Source: Phymatolithon calcareum
Taxonomy: Eukaryota; Rhodophyta; Florideophyceae; Hapalidiales
DNA: 64,000 bases
Assembly: GCA_977006965.1 (NCBI GenBank)
Contig: OZ345375.1
Coordinates: 62,001-126,000, forward strand
Reading direction: 5' to 3'
Shown: positions 22,931-33,700 of the stretch, piece by piece
Position numbering within the stretch: position 1 is the first letter of the stretch
Layout: every line of letters starts with the position of its first letter
Translations under genes and position numbers: made by a program
Notes under the pieces: generated by a model
What the model was told of the DNA's origin: nothing
The model's database searches: none
The model's input: the letters and a program-made list of their open reading frames with translations, nothing else

Positions 22931-24700
22931 GGAAAGTCTGAAACATAGTCAAAAGCGCGTTCGAGTGCTTGCTTTGTCCAGGCGCTGAATTCTATAAAGA
23001 GTCTGTTTTACGAGAGGCCATTTTGAGCGTGGAGGTACTCATTGGAGGGAACATTCCAAATGGTCACTTAATGGCGATTGTTCTGTGTCTTCTTCAGTTG
23101 AAGAGAACGTGCGGAGGTAATGAAACTTTCGCGAGGGGTATAGATCGTTTTCTCAACTTTCCACATCTTCTGCGGCCTCCAGTATCTTGTTTCTCTATTC
23201 ACTGAGAGTGTAAAGATAAGGTTGGATTTATCTTGAAAAGGGGTGATCTCTCTCTGATGAGATAAGAGGATCTCTACTAAAACTACGAAGGGAAGCTGCT
23301 TAATTAGGATTCCGATTGTCTTCCAGTCATGGGGTTTGCTGGAAGCAAATGGCGTGCTTCCTGCTCGCAGAACCTACGCCGGAATTTAGCTCGCCTATAA
23401 ACTTCGGATCACTCCATACAGGTACTAAGAATACGCCTCTATCGCAGGTGGACAAATGCTCTGCTTAAACTTGTTGAGCATTTTGGTTTAAAAAATATTG
23501 TCGCTCAAATTATACACGAAAATCTTTGGCAGCAAGTCATATTTAGGAGTCCTTTTGGGGGTGTTGGGGATATTAAGCACTAAAAGAAGGTCGCCTCCAG
23601 TTGGAAAATTTTTCCTCTCGCTCCAACTAGGCAAGTAACGTTTGCAATAAAATCTTGCCTATCTCTCTCCTATGCTTTGAAAAGAGCCGGAGCACGCGAC
23701 GAATCTTCAAGCCGACAGGATGTGAAAGCAGGAAAGGAGGGACTGTAAACGGTAATAGGTTTCATCGCATATACAGTTTTATTCTCGATGTGGCCGCTAG
23801 TCAGCGGGCTTCAAGGGGACGTGGATCTCAATCGAATTCCAGCCTTTATTCTCTTGTAATTTGTCCTATACTTCTTATTTTTGGGCTTCTCGAAATGGAA
23901 CCTTGACTCCTTGTGGTCAATTGAAGAGCGATAGACTTTATTTTAGCAGAAGCGAACAAGGTCGCGGCTTAACTAGGGTGGAATTGAGCAGCCTCTCATA
24001 TTCCTGAGGTGGCGCCGACTAACAATATACTAATCGGTACGTTGAGCGTTAGTTGCGAATAAGCCTGTTGGGTTTTCTGATACCGTCGTTCACAATGCGA
24101 TGCTGATGGTATCGTTCCAGAGATTGGAAGTGTCGTTACATTCCTACTCTGACTACTGTTCGTACTCCCGCCTGGTCTCGCGTCTGCGCGTGTCTCGCCA
24201 GCGACAAATTGGGCACCAGAATGGTTACCCCCTTCCCGCATGGGAAGGTGCACTCAAGCTTTTATTTTTTAGCCATCGCAGATCCAGCTGTTGAAGGACA
24301 GCTCTGCATTAGCGGAGTCGGCCGAAATCTAGGCTAGGGTAGTTACTGCTCGGCAATTGCCATGAATGCAATGAAATTGAAATACAAGAAAACGCGGGAA
24401 CAAAACAAATCATACTACTACACAAGTTGACAGAAAAATCGGGAAAGGGAATCTCCCCGACGGAAGATGATCTTCGAAACTCGGGGTATGCAAGGTTGGT
24501 CGCTAACACAAGGGACAAGGCATGCTGATGATTCCAGACCGAGGAGCTAGGCGGATCAGGAATAACGGCCGTTGTGGCCGAGCGCTCCCGCTCCCGCTAG
24601 CCGGTGATGCATGAACTCCGCCACGTCAACCGTGTCCCCGTTCCGTCTTGATTTCCTCGGTGCGGATGTGTACCGGCGTGAACATCTACCTTTCTCTCTG
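22931..24700. other. Anonymous region
   Basis: Short frames only. Nothing matches the families described here, apart from general similarity to decayed LINE coding DNA on the minus strand near 22.9-23.2 kb. Confidence 0.35.
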
Positions 24701-24714
24701 TCCTATAACTTATT

Positions 24715-25655
24715 GCAGGAAAAGAGGTGCACCAGGCCTGGAGACTGTCCTACCTCGGCATCAGTATGAAAAACAACGGAGTCACCAGCGATACAGCAAT
24801 CTCAAATTGGCTTGAACGTCAGAGGATTCCAACCAGCCACGTGCATCAGGATTTTCAAGTCGTTGATTCTCCCCAAATGGGAGTATGCCATTCACCTGAC
24901 CCCGATCACGAAACGACTACTATCGGCAATTGAAGCAGCAGAAGGTCTTTTCTACAGATACGTTTTCGGAAAATATGCCGAATATCGAAGGGAGAGGATG
25001 CGAGTGCTCTGCCGTCTCGCCAGCCCACAGATGAGGAGAATGCACCAGGCTGAAAGGTTCGACTTAAGCTTGGTAAGGCGGAGGAAGTCACTGGAACTTT
25101 CAAAGAATACCAGGGAAGACAAGATGATCTGGAAGACGTATCAAAGGACATTGGGTATCTAGGGGAAGAGGAACACCTTAAAGAAGCTCTGAAACAAGCG
25201 GAAGAAGGTATGGTGTCACAAAAGCGACGCCTACAAGCAACAGTCAAAGTCTGGTCGTTGGAAGAAGAGGGCCGGACAGTTAAAATCCCGATCGGCGTAA
25301 CGAATGACCTACCAAGAGTGCTATATATAAGGGACAGAACTGCAAGGTTGAGATGCCTGAGAGTCATTTTCAACAGAGTTCCTTTGTGGAGAAAATCCAT
25401 TCTGGCGAAGAACTTTGGGACTGGTGCTGTGGTTGAGCTTATCGCGTTGCAGCGTATACTACGGTCTATGAAGATGGACCGAGAAACGAAATATGAATGC
25501 AAAAAACTTACTTGGGCCCTCACAGGGAGAGAAATTCGGATTAAGGAGATATTAGAAGGATAGTAGAGAGATGAGTATGGAAAACAGCGAGAAGCTGCCC
25601 TGTTACTCAAATTGAGGCTTTGGGAGCTTTTAAAATAAATCAAAATATATCGCCC
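24715..25655 (+). mobile_element. LINE-B, 5'-truncated insertion
   Basis: The 941-bp insert is bounded by a perfect 14-bp duplication TCCTATAACTTATT (24701-24714 and 25656-25669). It encodes the C-terminal part of a non-LTR reverse-transcriptase ORF in two broken frames: ILPKWEYAIHLTPITKRL, FYRYVFGKYAEYRRERM, VLCRLASPQMRRMHQAERF, then TARLRCLRVIFNRVPLWRKS and YECKKLTWALTGREIRIKEI ending at 25563. The 3' tail is TTTTAAAATAAATCAAAATATATCG. The RT palm itself is missing. A second copy is at 60380-62300. Confidence 0.85.
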
Positions 25656-25672
25656 TCCTATAACTTATTCTG

Positions 25673-25712
25673 TACGGTTGATGGTGATATTTTATTATCA
25701 CCCTCAACCGTA
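25673..25712. repeat. Near-perfect hairpin
   Basis: A 17-nt arm TACGGTTGATGGTGATA is followed by the loop TTTTAT and the complementary arm with one mismatch. It lies four bases downstream of the LINE-B target duplication. It could be a cruciform, a small MITE remnant or a regulatory hairpin; nothing decides between these. Confidence 0.7.
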
Positions 25713-27264
25713 AATCAATCTCAAGACTTTCCTAGTGGCTTGAGTAGCGCTTGCGTCATCTTTATTGGGCTTCTCTGTGCCATTTATCTCGTTCTCCTCT
25801 AGTCAGTAGGTTGCGCCCTTGAGGAAATCACATTCTATAATGATGCCGAGCCTGACCCAGCTCATTTAAGGAGCTCCATTCAGAGTGCGACCTGATCAAC
25901 CGATTGACTTCCGCTCGACTAAACTAATCTACAGTAAAACAGGAGAGGAAAGGAAACCATTGCTCGATGAGGTCGAGCGAATCGAGGCAGATGTTGCACG
26001 GCTGCACCTTGGTTTATTATTGTTGAGATGCGCGAGTTCAAGGGTTGGTAGGTGCTATGATTTTGAACACGGAATCTTTCGATACATTGGGTTTCGGTTC
26101 ACTGTTGGTCGCCGCTGGACGGTCTCTCATAGCGGTTACTAAGGGCTACGCTCTGGATATTATAAGATCGAGGATACCCCATGAAACGTATCGTCGTGAG
26201 GCGAAACAGTGCTGTGGTCAAACCAATTTGAACAAATGGTTCATCGTGTACCGCGCCCCCCCCCCACGTGTAGAACATTCGTCTTCGTCCCTGGTTCGAT
26301 GATTTGATAAATCTTCTGCCCTCCTTGCAATTGGATTGCTCCCATACTGGACGAAGGGGATATATTGCTATCCAATTTGATTGTTGGCCTAGTATTGCGC
26401 GTGGGCTAGTTTGGCCTTCATGTATGTTCGTAGATTCATGAATTCATTGTATAAATGTACTGGCAATCTCGTAATAGTGCTTCCTTGAGGAAAAGGCACC
26501 AAAGGATAAAATGGGCTGCAACAGAAAGCGTTATTCTTTGAAGGAAATATATATGCCGTCATAGTTTCCCATTATCAAGACGAATGTTGAAGCAAGCACG
26601 AGAGATAAAGTATCTAAGCGCAACGTTTCATAATTCAAGAACTAGGAAGTCAAAAAACACAGCGGAGTCTAGCTTGTGAGATGGGCTAATTTGTATCGCT
26701 TGTGCAATCACAATGGCAATATGCACTGCGCCTTTCGCCAAAGACACCCAGACAAAGCGCAAATTAAGAAATTAAGTCAATGTAATTCGAACACGGGCTG
26801 CAGCGCACAATCGAGATATTCGCCGTGAAATATCCATTCAGAAGTCTTCCACCCATGAGTCGACAGGCCAGTGTGCCAATGATGCACTCCAAGATATGAA
26901 GACCAGGCTGTCGAACGACAGCCTCTCAGCAGAAGAAATTGCTGGCACAAAGTGGGCACCGTTTGACATACTACCCATGATCCAACCTGCTAAGAACGCT
27001 GAGTCCTAGCACTCATTACCGTGGGCTCCCGTATCGTAAACTGCACTTGAAATTGATTGGTGATATAACTTTCGCCCAATGCAAAGATTCAACATGGACC
27101 TGCACATGAGTGCAGATTTTCATTTTCAAAATACACTCATGTACAGATTCTTGGTAGGCTTCAAGTTTGGAGCAATTGTGGCCATTATCGGTCCAAGTGA
27201 CCCTATTGAAATGGTTTGTGAAATAGAGTCATACCGCACAATGCGCTGTCCGTGATGCATTGTA
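25713..27264. other. Anonymous 5' region of the F-box/LRR-like gene
   Basis: No convincing coding region. Short frames at 25885-26302 have no domains. I see no clear TATA box close to the gene start. Confidence 0.35.
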
Positions 27265-27324
27265 GTGATCAGCCAGTCTTACGCAGAGCTGTTGGCGACC
27301 CCGAACAATGCGGAGTTCTTCTCG

Positions 27325-28965
27325 ATGACTGCCTTGCAAACTTCAGAAATCGCATGCAGAAGAGGACTAAACGCCGTCTACAGCGGTGCGCCACTTCCGC
27401 GCTGTGTCATTCCAAGGTACCATGACGATTTTATTCCGCCGTCGTCGAATCCCCGAGCTCATGACTGGAACTCTTCATCGAGCTCAGCGGCGCCTACTTA
27501 TTTTGACACGCTTCCTTACGATGTCCTCGATAACGTGCTTCGGCAGAGTAGTGCATGCCCGCGCAAGAAAGATTGGCGAAAATTTCTGAATCCTGAGGAC
27601 GTTCACAAGTTTTTCTCAGGACAGAGCCCGCTTCAGTACGTCGCCGAAAAAAGATTGACTCAACTCCTCATCGGTGATGATATGGGCTCGATTTCTCGCC
27701 GCTGTGCCATGGTGCCGCACGATGCGGAGGTGACATTGATGGAACAGACAGTAGACTCCATGGCCAAGTTTCTGGATCGCCTGTGCGTTCGTCATGTACC
27801 CACTGATGCCGAATTTCTGCTCTCTGTCGCAAACAAGTGCAGATCTCTTAACCGGTTGGTGCTGAAGGAAGCGCCTCCAGTGCATTTACTACGTTATGTA
27901 TTAGAAAGCCGAGGACATCAACTCACGCATTTATCTCTATGTCGAGTTTCTGCGGATATTTCTACTTTGATAGGCACGAGATGCCGTGTGCTTCGTCGCG
28001 TGTGTATCTTAAGACCGTCAGGGTCACTAGTTGCACTATGGAGAAGGGTGGGGAACACCTTGGAACATGTGCGGTTGTTTTTCGCAGAAAGCTTGCACGA
28101 AAGCGGTTGCTTGAAGTCGATACAGCTGCACTGCCGCAAACTGCGCATTGTGACCATTGAACTCTCAAAGAAGACGGTTTCATACACTGCGTATGCAGGT
28201 CTTCTTGCTCTCTGTGGGATGCAGCTCAGCAATGCTTTTCTAGGTTCTATGCCCCCAGACCTTTGCGAGCGTTTGGCCGCTGCCTGCCCAGAGGCAAGAT
28301 TTGTAGTAGACAGCCAACGCGCTCTGTCTCGTCAAATTGCGGCTCTAGGATCTTGTCTGGGATCCTTCCGCTGTCGGTCGGAATTGCACCCAGTCGTAAT
28401 GGCTGCCGACAGGTGCCTTAACGTGCGGATGATTTTCATTTCAAGCAAGATGTCCTGTACTGTGCAGATCATGAAAGCCTTGTTTTCGGAACCGAAATTG
28501 CGTCTTGAAACTTTTGGTATTGGACATACCACAGGATGTTGCCAAGAGATTCTTGGCATCGTGGCAAAAGGAACCGGATATCTCAAGGAATTCTTTTGCG
28601 TAGTGGATATAGACGAACGTTTCTCGTTCCTGTCACTGGCGAAGGCGAATCCTGGGCTCCGAACTGCGCGCGTGAAGGTCGTGAAGCAGGGGCAACCAGG
28701 AACAGATTTATTTCCGTATGAAAAGGCTGAACGGATTATTGTTGATATGCTAATGTGTTTAAAAGTATGTGCTCTCGTTCGAGAAATAACAGCATGGGCC
28801 CTACCAACGCCTGAGAAGGTTCCGTCGATTTGGCAACATGATTGGGGAAGCTTGAGCTCAACCGTAGACGAAGGACCCATATTGACCTCGGTTGCCGACG
28901 CCTGTTGTGTGTTTCGTGGACAAAGAACGTATGTCCGAGTTTTCGGCAGAGACTATCTTGCTTGA
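27325..28965 (+). CDS. F-box/leucine-rich-repeat-like protein, intronless
   Basis: A 546-codon single-exon frame. The open frame extends 20 codons further upstream to a GTG at 27265, but 27325 is the first ATG. After a Ser-rich linker, residues about 60-75 (YFDTLPYDVLDNVLRQ) resemble an F-box start. The rest shows irregular Leu/Cys-rich repeats (SLNRLVLKEAPPVHLLRYVL, QLTHLSLCRVSADISTLIG, LRRVCILRPSGSL, LRIVTIELSKKT) as in FBXL-type substrate adaptors of SCF ubiquitin ligases. No signal peptide or membrane segment. A poly(A) signal AATAAA lies 31 bp after the stop. Length and openness make it a real gene; the F-box/LRR role is inferred from pattern only, and it could be another LRR-like repeat protein. 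Confidence 0.7.
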   Translation: MTALQTSEIACRRGLNAVYSGAPLPRCVIPRYHDDFIPPSSNPRAHDWNSSSSSAAPTYFDTLPYDVLDNVLRQSSACPRKKDWRKFLNPEDVHKFFSGQSPLQYVAEKRLTQLLIGDDMGSISRRCAMVPHDAEVTLMEQTVDSMAKFLDRLCVRHVPTDAEFLLSVANKCRSLNRLVLKEAPPVHLLRYVLESRGHQLTHLSLCRVSADISTLIGTRCRVLRRVCILRPSGSLVALWRRVGNTLEHVRLFFAESLHESGCLKSIQLHCRKLRIVTIELSKKTVSYTAYAGLLALCGMQLSNAFLGSMPPDLCERLAAACPEARFVVDSQRALSRQIAALGSCLGSFRCRSELHPVVMAADRCLNVRMIFISSKMSCTVQIMKALFSEPKLRLETFGIGHTTGCCQEILGIVAKGTGYLKEFFCVVDIDERFSFLSLAKANPGLRTARVKVVKQGQPGTDLFPYEKAERIIVDMLMCLKVCALVREITAWALPTPEKVPSIWQHDWGSLSSTVDEGPILTSVADACCVFRGQRTYVRVFGRDYLA

Positions 28966-28995
28966 CGTAATTCAAAACTTGATAGGGTTGGAAAG

Positions 28996-29001
28996 AATAA
29001 A
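28996..29001 (+). terminator. Poly(A) signal of the F-box/LRR-like gene
   Basis: AATAAA 31 bp downstream of the TGA stop, followed by a purine-rich GAAAGA stretch. Confidence 0.5.
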
Positions 29002-30134
29002 TGAATGAAAGATTGAAAGAGAGAGAAAGAAAGAATGATTTGATTTTTATTATAGTGTTACCATCACATCTGCAGACGCTTGGGGCATCACTGCTGACGA
29101 GCCACACGGACTCAATCGGGTCTCGAAGGCTCCATTTCAACAATAGCAGCAAAGTGAGCATACGGAGCTGCAGCGGAAAGGGCATAGGTGCATCGCAGTC
29201 CTCGACCTCAAAGCCGCATATGACACTGTACCTAGGAAACTACTTCAGAAATGGATGAGAACGGTCCTACCTAAGGCCATCAGCAACATGTGTGAGGCAT
29301 TCTTATTACCCTCCTGGATCCTCACAGCGGGAGACAGCAACAAGAATTAGTTCATAGTTGACAGAGACGTCCCCCAAGGGTCACCGCTCAGCCCAAGTCT
29401 GTATAACAAGTTCGCGGAGCGCATAAGCGCTGTGCCGAGCGAGAAAGCAGACGTGTCTGCAGTTCTACTTGCAGACGACGTGATCCTGCTGGCGAAAACC
29501 CCGCAAGCGGTGCAGCACCTACTCAATATTTCGAAGAAATGGGCCGAAGAGAGAAGAATGACGTGGGACACCAAATAAGGTAAGAACCAGGTGCTGGAGT
29601 CGACGGAGACAAAGAGCCACACATTCCTGCTAGCGCACCAGACCCTTTCGCAGGTACCTGAAGTTTCATACCTTGGGATATCTCTTGGACCAACCGGAAT
29701 TACGGTCAGAAGCACAATCAGGCTCATAAAAAACGCCAAAGCAGCGGTACACCAACTGAAGCCACTTGGGGTATTCATTCGGAGATAAACAACTTGAAAG
29801 CCATACGTATCTACTAGTATTTGATCCAACCAAGGTGGGAATACGCTATCCATCTCACACCGTGGACCTCAGAAGTACAAGAAGCCATCAAAGAAGTAGA
29901 AAAAACCTTCTTCTCCCCAAGTATTTGGTGGGACGGCAAGTGGAAGGATCGAGCAACACCGGCTTCTGTGCAGGATCCAACCACCAGAACACAGGAGAGA
30001 AATATTAGCGTTGAGGATGCTGCTACGAGGAAAGGCAAGGAAGTCGGCTATCCTATCCAAGCCAAGGGAAGAGCGGAACTTCAAAGAACTGCAGTGGGCA
30101 AGTCGTGATATTGCTGCGATGCTGCAACGAGAAC

Positions 30135-30900
30135 GGTAAACTGCCTCCGCGCACCGTGCGAATATCTCGGTATGATACAGGTAGGAATGTTGAGGTCCCC
30201 GGTTCGAGTCCTGTCATAAGCAAGAATTGAATTACGTTCTGCGCAGAGCACACGGATGTCGCCGTGTAGTGGATGGATGGATATTTGTTTTATTGAAGCT
30301 CCCTTAGTCAATTATCATTGCACCTGAGAGACTTTTCGTTGCGCTACAATCCTTCGCTTACGTTTTCATTTTGATTTCGGACATTTTCTTTGGACGGTAT
30401 CAACTGCCATTTCCAGCATCTCTTTTTGAATATCGGAAAGTCGTTGCTTGGGCATTAAGTTTGAGATAACTGTGAGAGCTTCATCGAGTTCGGAATCTTC
30501 GTTTCTTGATTGTTCTTGCCAGGGATATGGGAAGCGGTGAAATAACCAGTGCGTGCAAAGAAGCCTGTGCTTCGCTTTTTTGAGGGTGAGGAATGGTGGT
30601 AGTTCGTTCTTGATGGGCTGAGGAGGGCGCCGGCCGTCCCGTCCTGTGGCTTTCGAAGGGAGACATGCTTCCCATTCTTCTTTTGCGTTCTTCAGCGTTC
30701 TTGCGTTTACGCTTGTCGTAGCGTCTAGGGTGCGTGCAAATTCCTCTTCGCCGTGTAGTGGTGTGCCGCAGTACTCGCGGGAAGCAGTTACGCGAGTACC
30801 CAGAATGGATCCAGCCCAGGAATATCTTAGAGGCCCGCTAGATGTTGAGTAACGTACATTGTGTATCTCAAATATCCTGCAATAAACAAACAAACAAACA
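30135..30900 (+). mobile_element. tRNA-derived SINE copy A, interrupted by LINE-C
   Basis: The parts 30135-30272 and 30762-30900 together match the complete SINE at 56871-57167. Box B GGTTCGAGTCC is at about 30203. The 3' end is CCTGCAATAAACAAACAAACAAACA. The 5' tRNA-like head is truncated by about 20 bp. I find no clear target duplication. Confidence 0.8.
30273..30747 (-). mobile_element. LINE-C, 5'-truncated insertion inside the SINE
   Basis: A 475-bp insert flanked by a perfect 14-bp duplication TCGCCGTGTAGTGG (30259-30272 and 30748-30761). On the minus strand it encodes the last 125 or so residues of LINE-C (EEFARTLDATTSVNART, RRPPQPIKNELPPFLTLKK, SDIQKEMLEMAVDTVQRK) ending near 30366, then a 3' UTR and a TCCATCCAT tail. 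Relatives lie at 31900-32040 and 32606-33700. Confidence 0.85.
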
Positions 30901-31310
30901 TATGCAGGAAGGGAAATCTCCAGGCCAGCTCCGACGAATACTGTTCACAAAAGAAGGCACAAGGCTCGAAGCAAGAAGAAAGAGGAAAATACCGTACGAC
31001 AAACCGGATGACATCCCGGCCATCCTCAGGTTTGCCAAGGTGATACATCGACAGCAGGCCATAAAATACGCGAGCGGCAGGTTCCCTCAAGTGGGCAAGA
31101 CGCTAATATCGAATACATGCGGAACGGCAGCAGAGCGCCACCTGGAGATCATACGTATGAAACTAACAAATCGTGAACTGGACTCCGGAGAAATGTTAAG
31201 AACGGAAAAGGCATTAGACTCCATACTACTCTACAGCGTCACCATAATTGACACTATGGCGAACGACGAGTCCCTGTATCAGGGACCAGGAGATACACTA
31301 GAATGAAAAA

Positions 31311-31899
31311 GTTTTGAAAAGCTGCTCCCGTACAGCCTTAGGAGTGTTAATGAGGGTTTTCAAATAAACAACTAAACAGTTGCAAAAAACTACAAATATC
31401 TCACCATTGGGAAACAAAGAAACGATTGCGTTTGCATGTCACATACGGACAGACAACTATTGTTGGACCCGAACGTAACAACTTCCACGCAAGGTAGCAG
31501 AGGAATAGCAAGATTCTCTTTCCCAACTTATTACTCACAACCCTTTCGGTAAGCAGAGAGACCAACTGAGGAAGCCAACACACACGTCGAACTCCAACGC
31601 CATCAATCCACCACGTACAAGAACCAGCGGTGTGTCCTTTCGGAACAGTGGTCCCGCAAACATAGACACGGGCCTGACTTCAGGCCCTGGGGCGCTACGC
31701 TTCCTAAGAAATATTGATTTGAAAAAATTGTACACCTATATTGTGCACTGTTCGTAGTAAGACATGATGCTTGTTCTCGTCAAGACCGGAAGGTTGACAT
31801 TCAAGTCTATCAGAAAAGAAAAGCAGAACAGAACTGTTTATTTATTCCGCTAAACACAGGTTTCGTGAGTATTTCAAGGGCAAAACGATGCTCCTTTAT
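31311..31899. other. LINE-A 3' flank and anonymous DNA
   Basis: 31311-31375 is probably LINE-A 3' UTR (TTTTCAAATAAACAACTAAACAG). The remainder has short frames only, with no recognised element. Confidence 0.4.
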
Positions 31900-32140
31900 G
31901 ATGGATTGGATTGGATTTCTGTTCAATTGAAGCTCCCTTTGCCAATTATCGACTTTTCGTTGCGCTAAAATCCTTCGCTTACGTTCTCATTTAAGTAGTT
32001 GATTTCGGACATTTTCTTTGGACAGTATCAACTGCCAATGTCTGAGTAGAGCCACCCTAGTGAGGGTAGCACCTGAGGAAGCCTTGCCCGTATATTCGTA
32101 TGACTGCGGGGCTTTAAAAAAATTGCAATAAAAAAGTATC
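31900..32140. mobile_element. LINE-C tail (minus) joined to LINE-A tail (plus)
   Basis: 31905-32040 matches the LINE-C 3' UTR on the minus strand (GGATTGGATTGG tail, GAAGCTCCC, TCGTTGCGCTAAAATCCTTCGC). From about 32050 to 32135 a plus-strand LINE-A 3' UTR follows (GAGGAAGCCTTGCCCG...GCGGGGCTTTAAAAAAATTGCAATAAAAAAG). It meets the tail of the opposing LINE-A at 32150. Confidence 0.65.
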
Positions 32141-32149
32141 AACTTTTTT

Positions 32150-32605
32150 ATGCAAGTTTATTTAAAAGCCCCACAGACTTCCGAAGATATGGGCGAGGCT
32201 TCCTCTGATGCTACCTACCTTTGTGCAGCTCACGAAACGCCCACTAGAATCGCGGACGGGAAAACTCAGAATTCAAAGTAATCCTATCTCAGTCCTCTAC
32301 AGGATTGCTGGTGCTTGGACTCGACCGCTTTTTGCCTTGCCTTATACGGATCAATAAAGGACTTCTTTGTTCTCCATGCGTTCTATGAGTGTCTTGCTAA
32401 ATAGTAAGAGCTCATCTAGCACCTTTTCTGCTTCTAGTCGTTTTTCTCCTTCTAGCTCGTACCCTGCTAGCGTGCTTTCAAGGGTCTCCATATGCTCTCT
32501 GGCTCTTGTGCCGAATTCTTCGGACATACTTGTTGTTGACACCTTTGGGAATCTTCCGCAGGCATACTGCAATGCGAGTTGTCTGTGCAAAAAAAGTATC
32601 AACTG
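32150..32605 (-). mobile_element. LINE-A copy 2, 3' part
   Basis: The minus strand encodes HRQLALQYACGRFPKVSTTS, FGTRAREHMETLEST and DELLLFSKTLIERMENKEVLY (32602-32351), the LINE-A C-terminus. The 3' UTR ends in GGGGCTTTTAAATAAACTTGCATAAAAAA. It directly abuts LINE-C at 32605. Confidence 0.75.
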
Positions 32606-33700
32606 CCATTTCCAGCATTTCTTTTTGAATATTGGAAAGTCGTTGTTTGGACTTAAGTTTGAAATATCCTTGAGTGCTTCATCTAGTTCTGAATCTTCGT
32701 TTCTTGCTTGCTCTTTCCAGGAGTATAGGAAGCGGTGAAATAACCAGTGCGTGCAAAGAAGCCTGTGCTTCGCTTTTTGAGGGTGAGAAATGGTGGTAGC
32801 TCGTTCTTGATGGGCTGAGGAGGGCGCCGGTCGTCCCGTCCAGCGGCTTTAGGAGGGAGATGCATCCCATTCTTCTTTTGCCTTCTTCTGCGTTCTTGCG
32901 TTTACATTTGTAGTGGCATCTGGGTTGCGCGCAAATACCTCTGTAGACGTACAGAGAAGAGCTTTGTGAAGCACATCGTTTGTGGCGTTCAATATTGCCC
33001 GTCGTGTTGCGCCCTTGGGAAGCTCAACTACCTGTTCTCTTCGAAGCTTCTGCGCTGTTATGAACTTGGAGCTCAAATGGGCTTTGCGTACTTGAATGGA
33101 CTCCAGGCGGCATATTCCTCGAAAGCGGGCCTCATGTTCTCGCAGCAGATGCCGAACATTCTTTAGAAAAGGTTGGTCTCTAGAGCGTCCTGTGTGCGGA
33201 GTATGTTACTCTTCAGGTCTGCGAACGGGAGAAGATACTCCGTCATTGGCCGGACGAGAGTCTTATATAGTCTTAAGCATGTCGAGGGTGTGAACTTTTT
33301 TCCGTGGAGTTCGATGTTTCCGAGAACCATCAATCGATTCTGTGCAGCATCTATTCTGGAAAGCGTAGAAGTTTCTGTTACGCCGTTCGAAGATATAGAT
33401 ATGCCCAAGTATGCAGTTTCAGACACATTCTCGATTTCTTATCTTGCGAGAACGAATTTGAAACTTTCGTTTGCACCGTTGGGAGATATGACGCAACTCT
33501 CCGCGACAGCAGTATTTCAAACCATCTCGGTAGAGGCGGCCCAGCCTGCCGCGATGTCCAGGCGCAATTGAAGCCCTTTTGGGAAAAAGCGCGAAGTATG
33601 ACGTCATCCGCGAGAAACATGGCCGGGCTTTTAGAATACCTTTATGACGGCTGAGCGCGCATGCACCACATTTTTGCAACATTCTGGAGCCCACCTAGTG
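32606..33700 (-). pseudogene. LINE-C copy, reverse-transcriptase fragment
   Basis: Minus-strand coding fragments in order: MFLADDVILRAFSQKGF (RT catalytic box near 33610), AYLGISISSNGVTETSTLSR, KFTPSTCLRLYKTLVRPMTEYLLPF, ITAQKLRREQVVELPKGATRRAI, RRPPQPIKNELPPFLTLKK and SNIQKEMLEMAVDT, split across several frames. The 3' end is lost at the LINE-A junction (32605). Motif order is that of an APE-type non-LTR retrotransposon ORF2. Confidence 0.75.

Larger units (their letters stand above)
29046..31310 (+). pseudogene. LINE-A copy 1, reverse-transcriptase pseudogene
   Basis: A short R4-like piece (29046-29085) precedes LINE coding DNA from about 29170. RT palm motifs are visible: AVLDLKAAYDTVPRK, DVPQGSPLSPSLYN, VSAVLLADDVILLAK (the LADD catalytic box near 29475), then EVSYLGISLGPTGIT and the C-terminal region with FKELQWASRDIAAM. 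A SINE interrupts after LQRER (30135-30900). The ORF then resumes at 30903 (GKSPGQLRRILFTKEG, IKYASGRFPQVGK) and ends at 31306. In-frame stops (for example at 29348 and 29577) and frame changes make it non-functional. Confidence 0.85.

Noticed and set aside
24906-25643. 245-codon minus-strand frame
   Set aside because: It is antisense to the LINE-B coding region and has a Ser/Arg-rich composition typical of shadow frames.
28332-28880. 182-codon minus-strand frame
   Set aside because: Antisense shadow of the F-box/LRR-like gene.
30190-30215. GGTTCGAGTCC as part of a real tRNA gene
   Set aside because: Box B lies in a SINE whose tRNA head cannot fold into a complete cloverleaf with anticodon arm; the same sequence recurs at 56955 in another copy.
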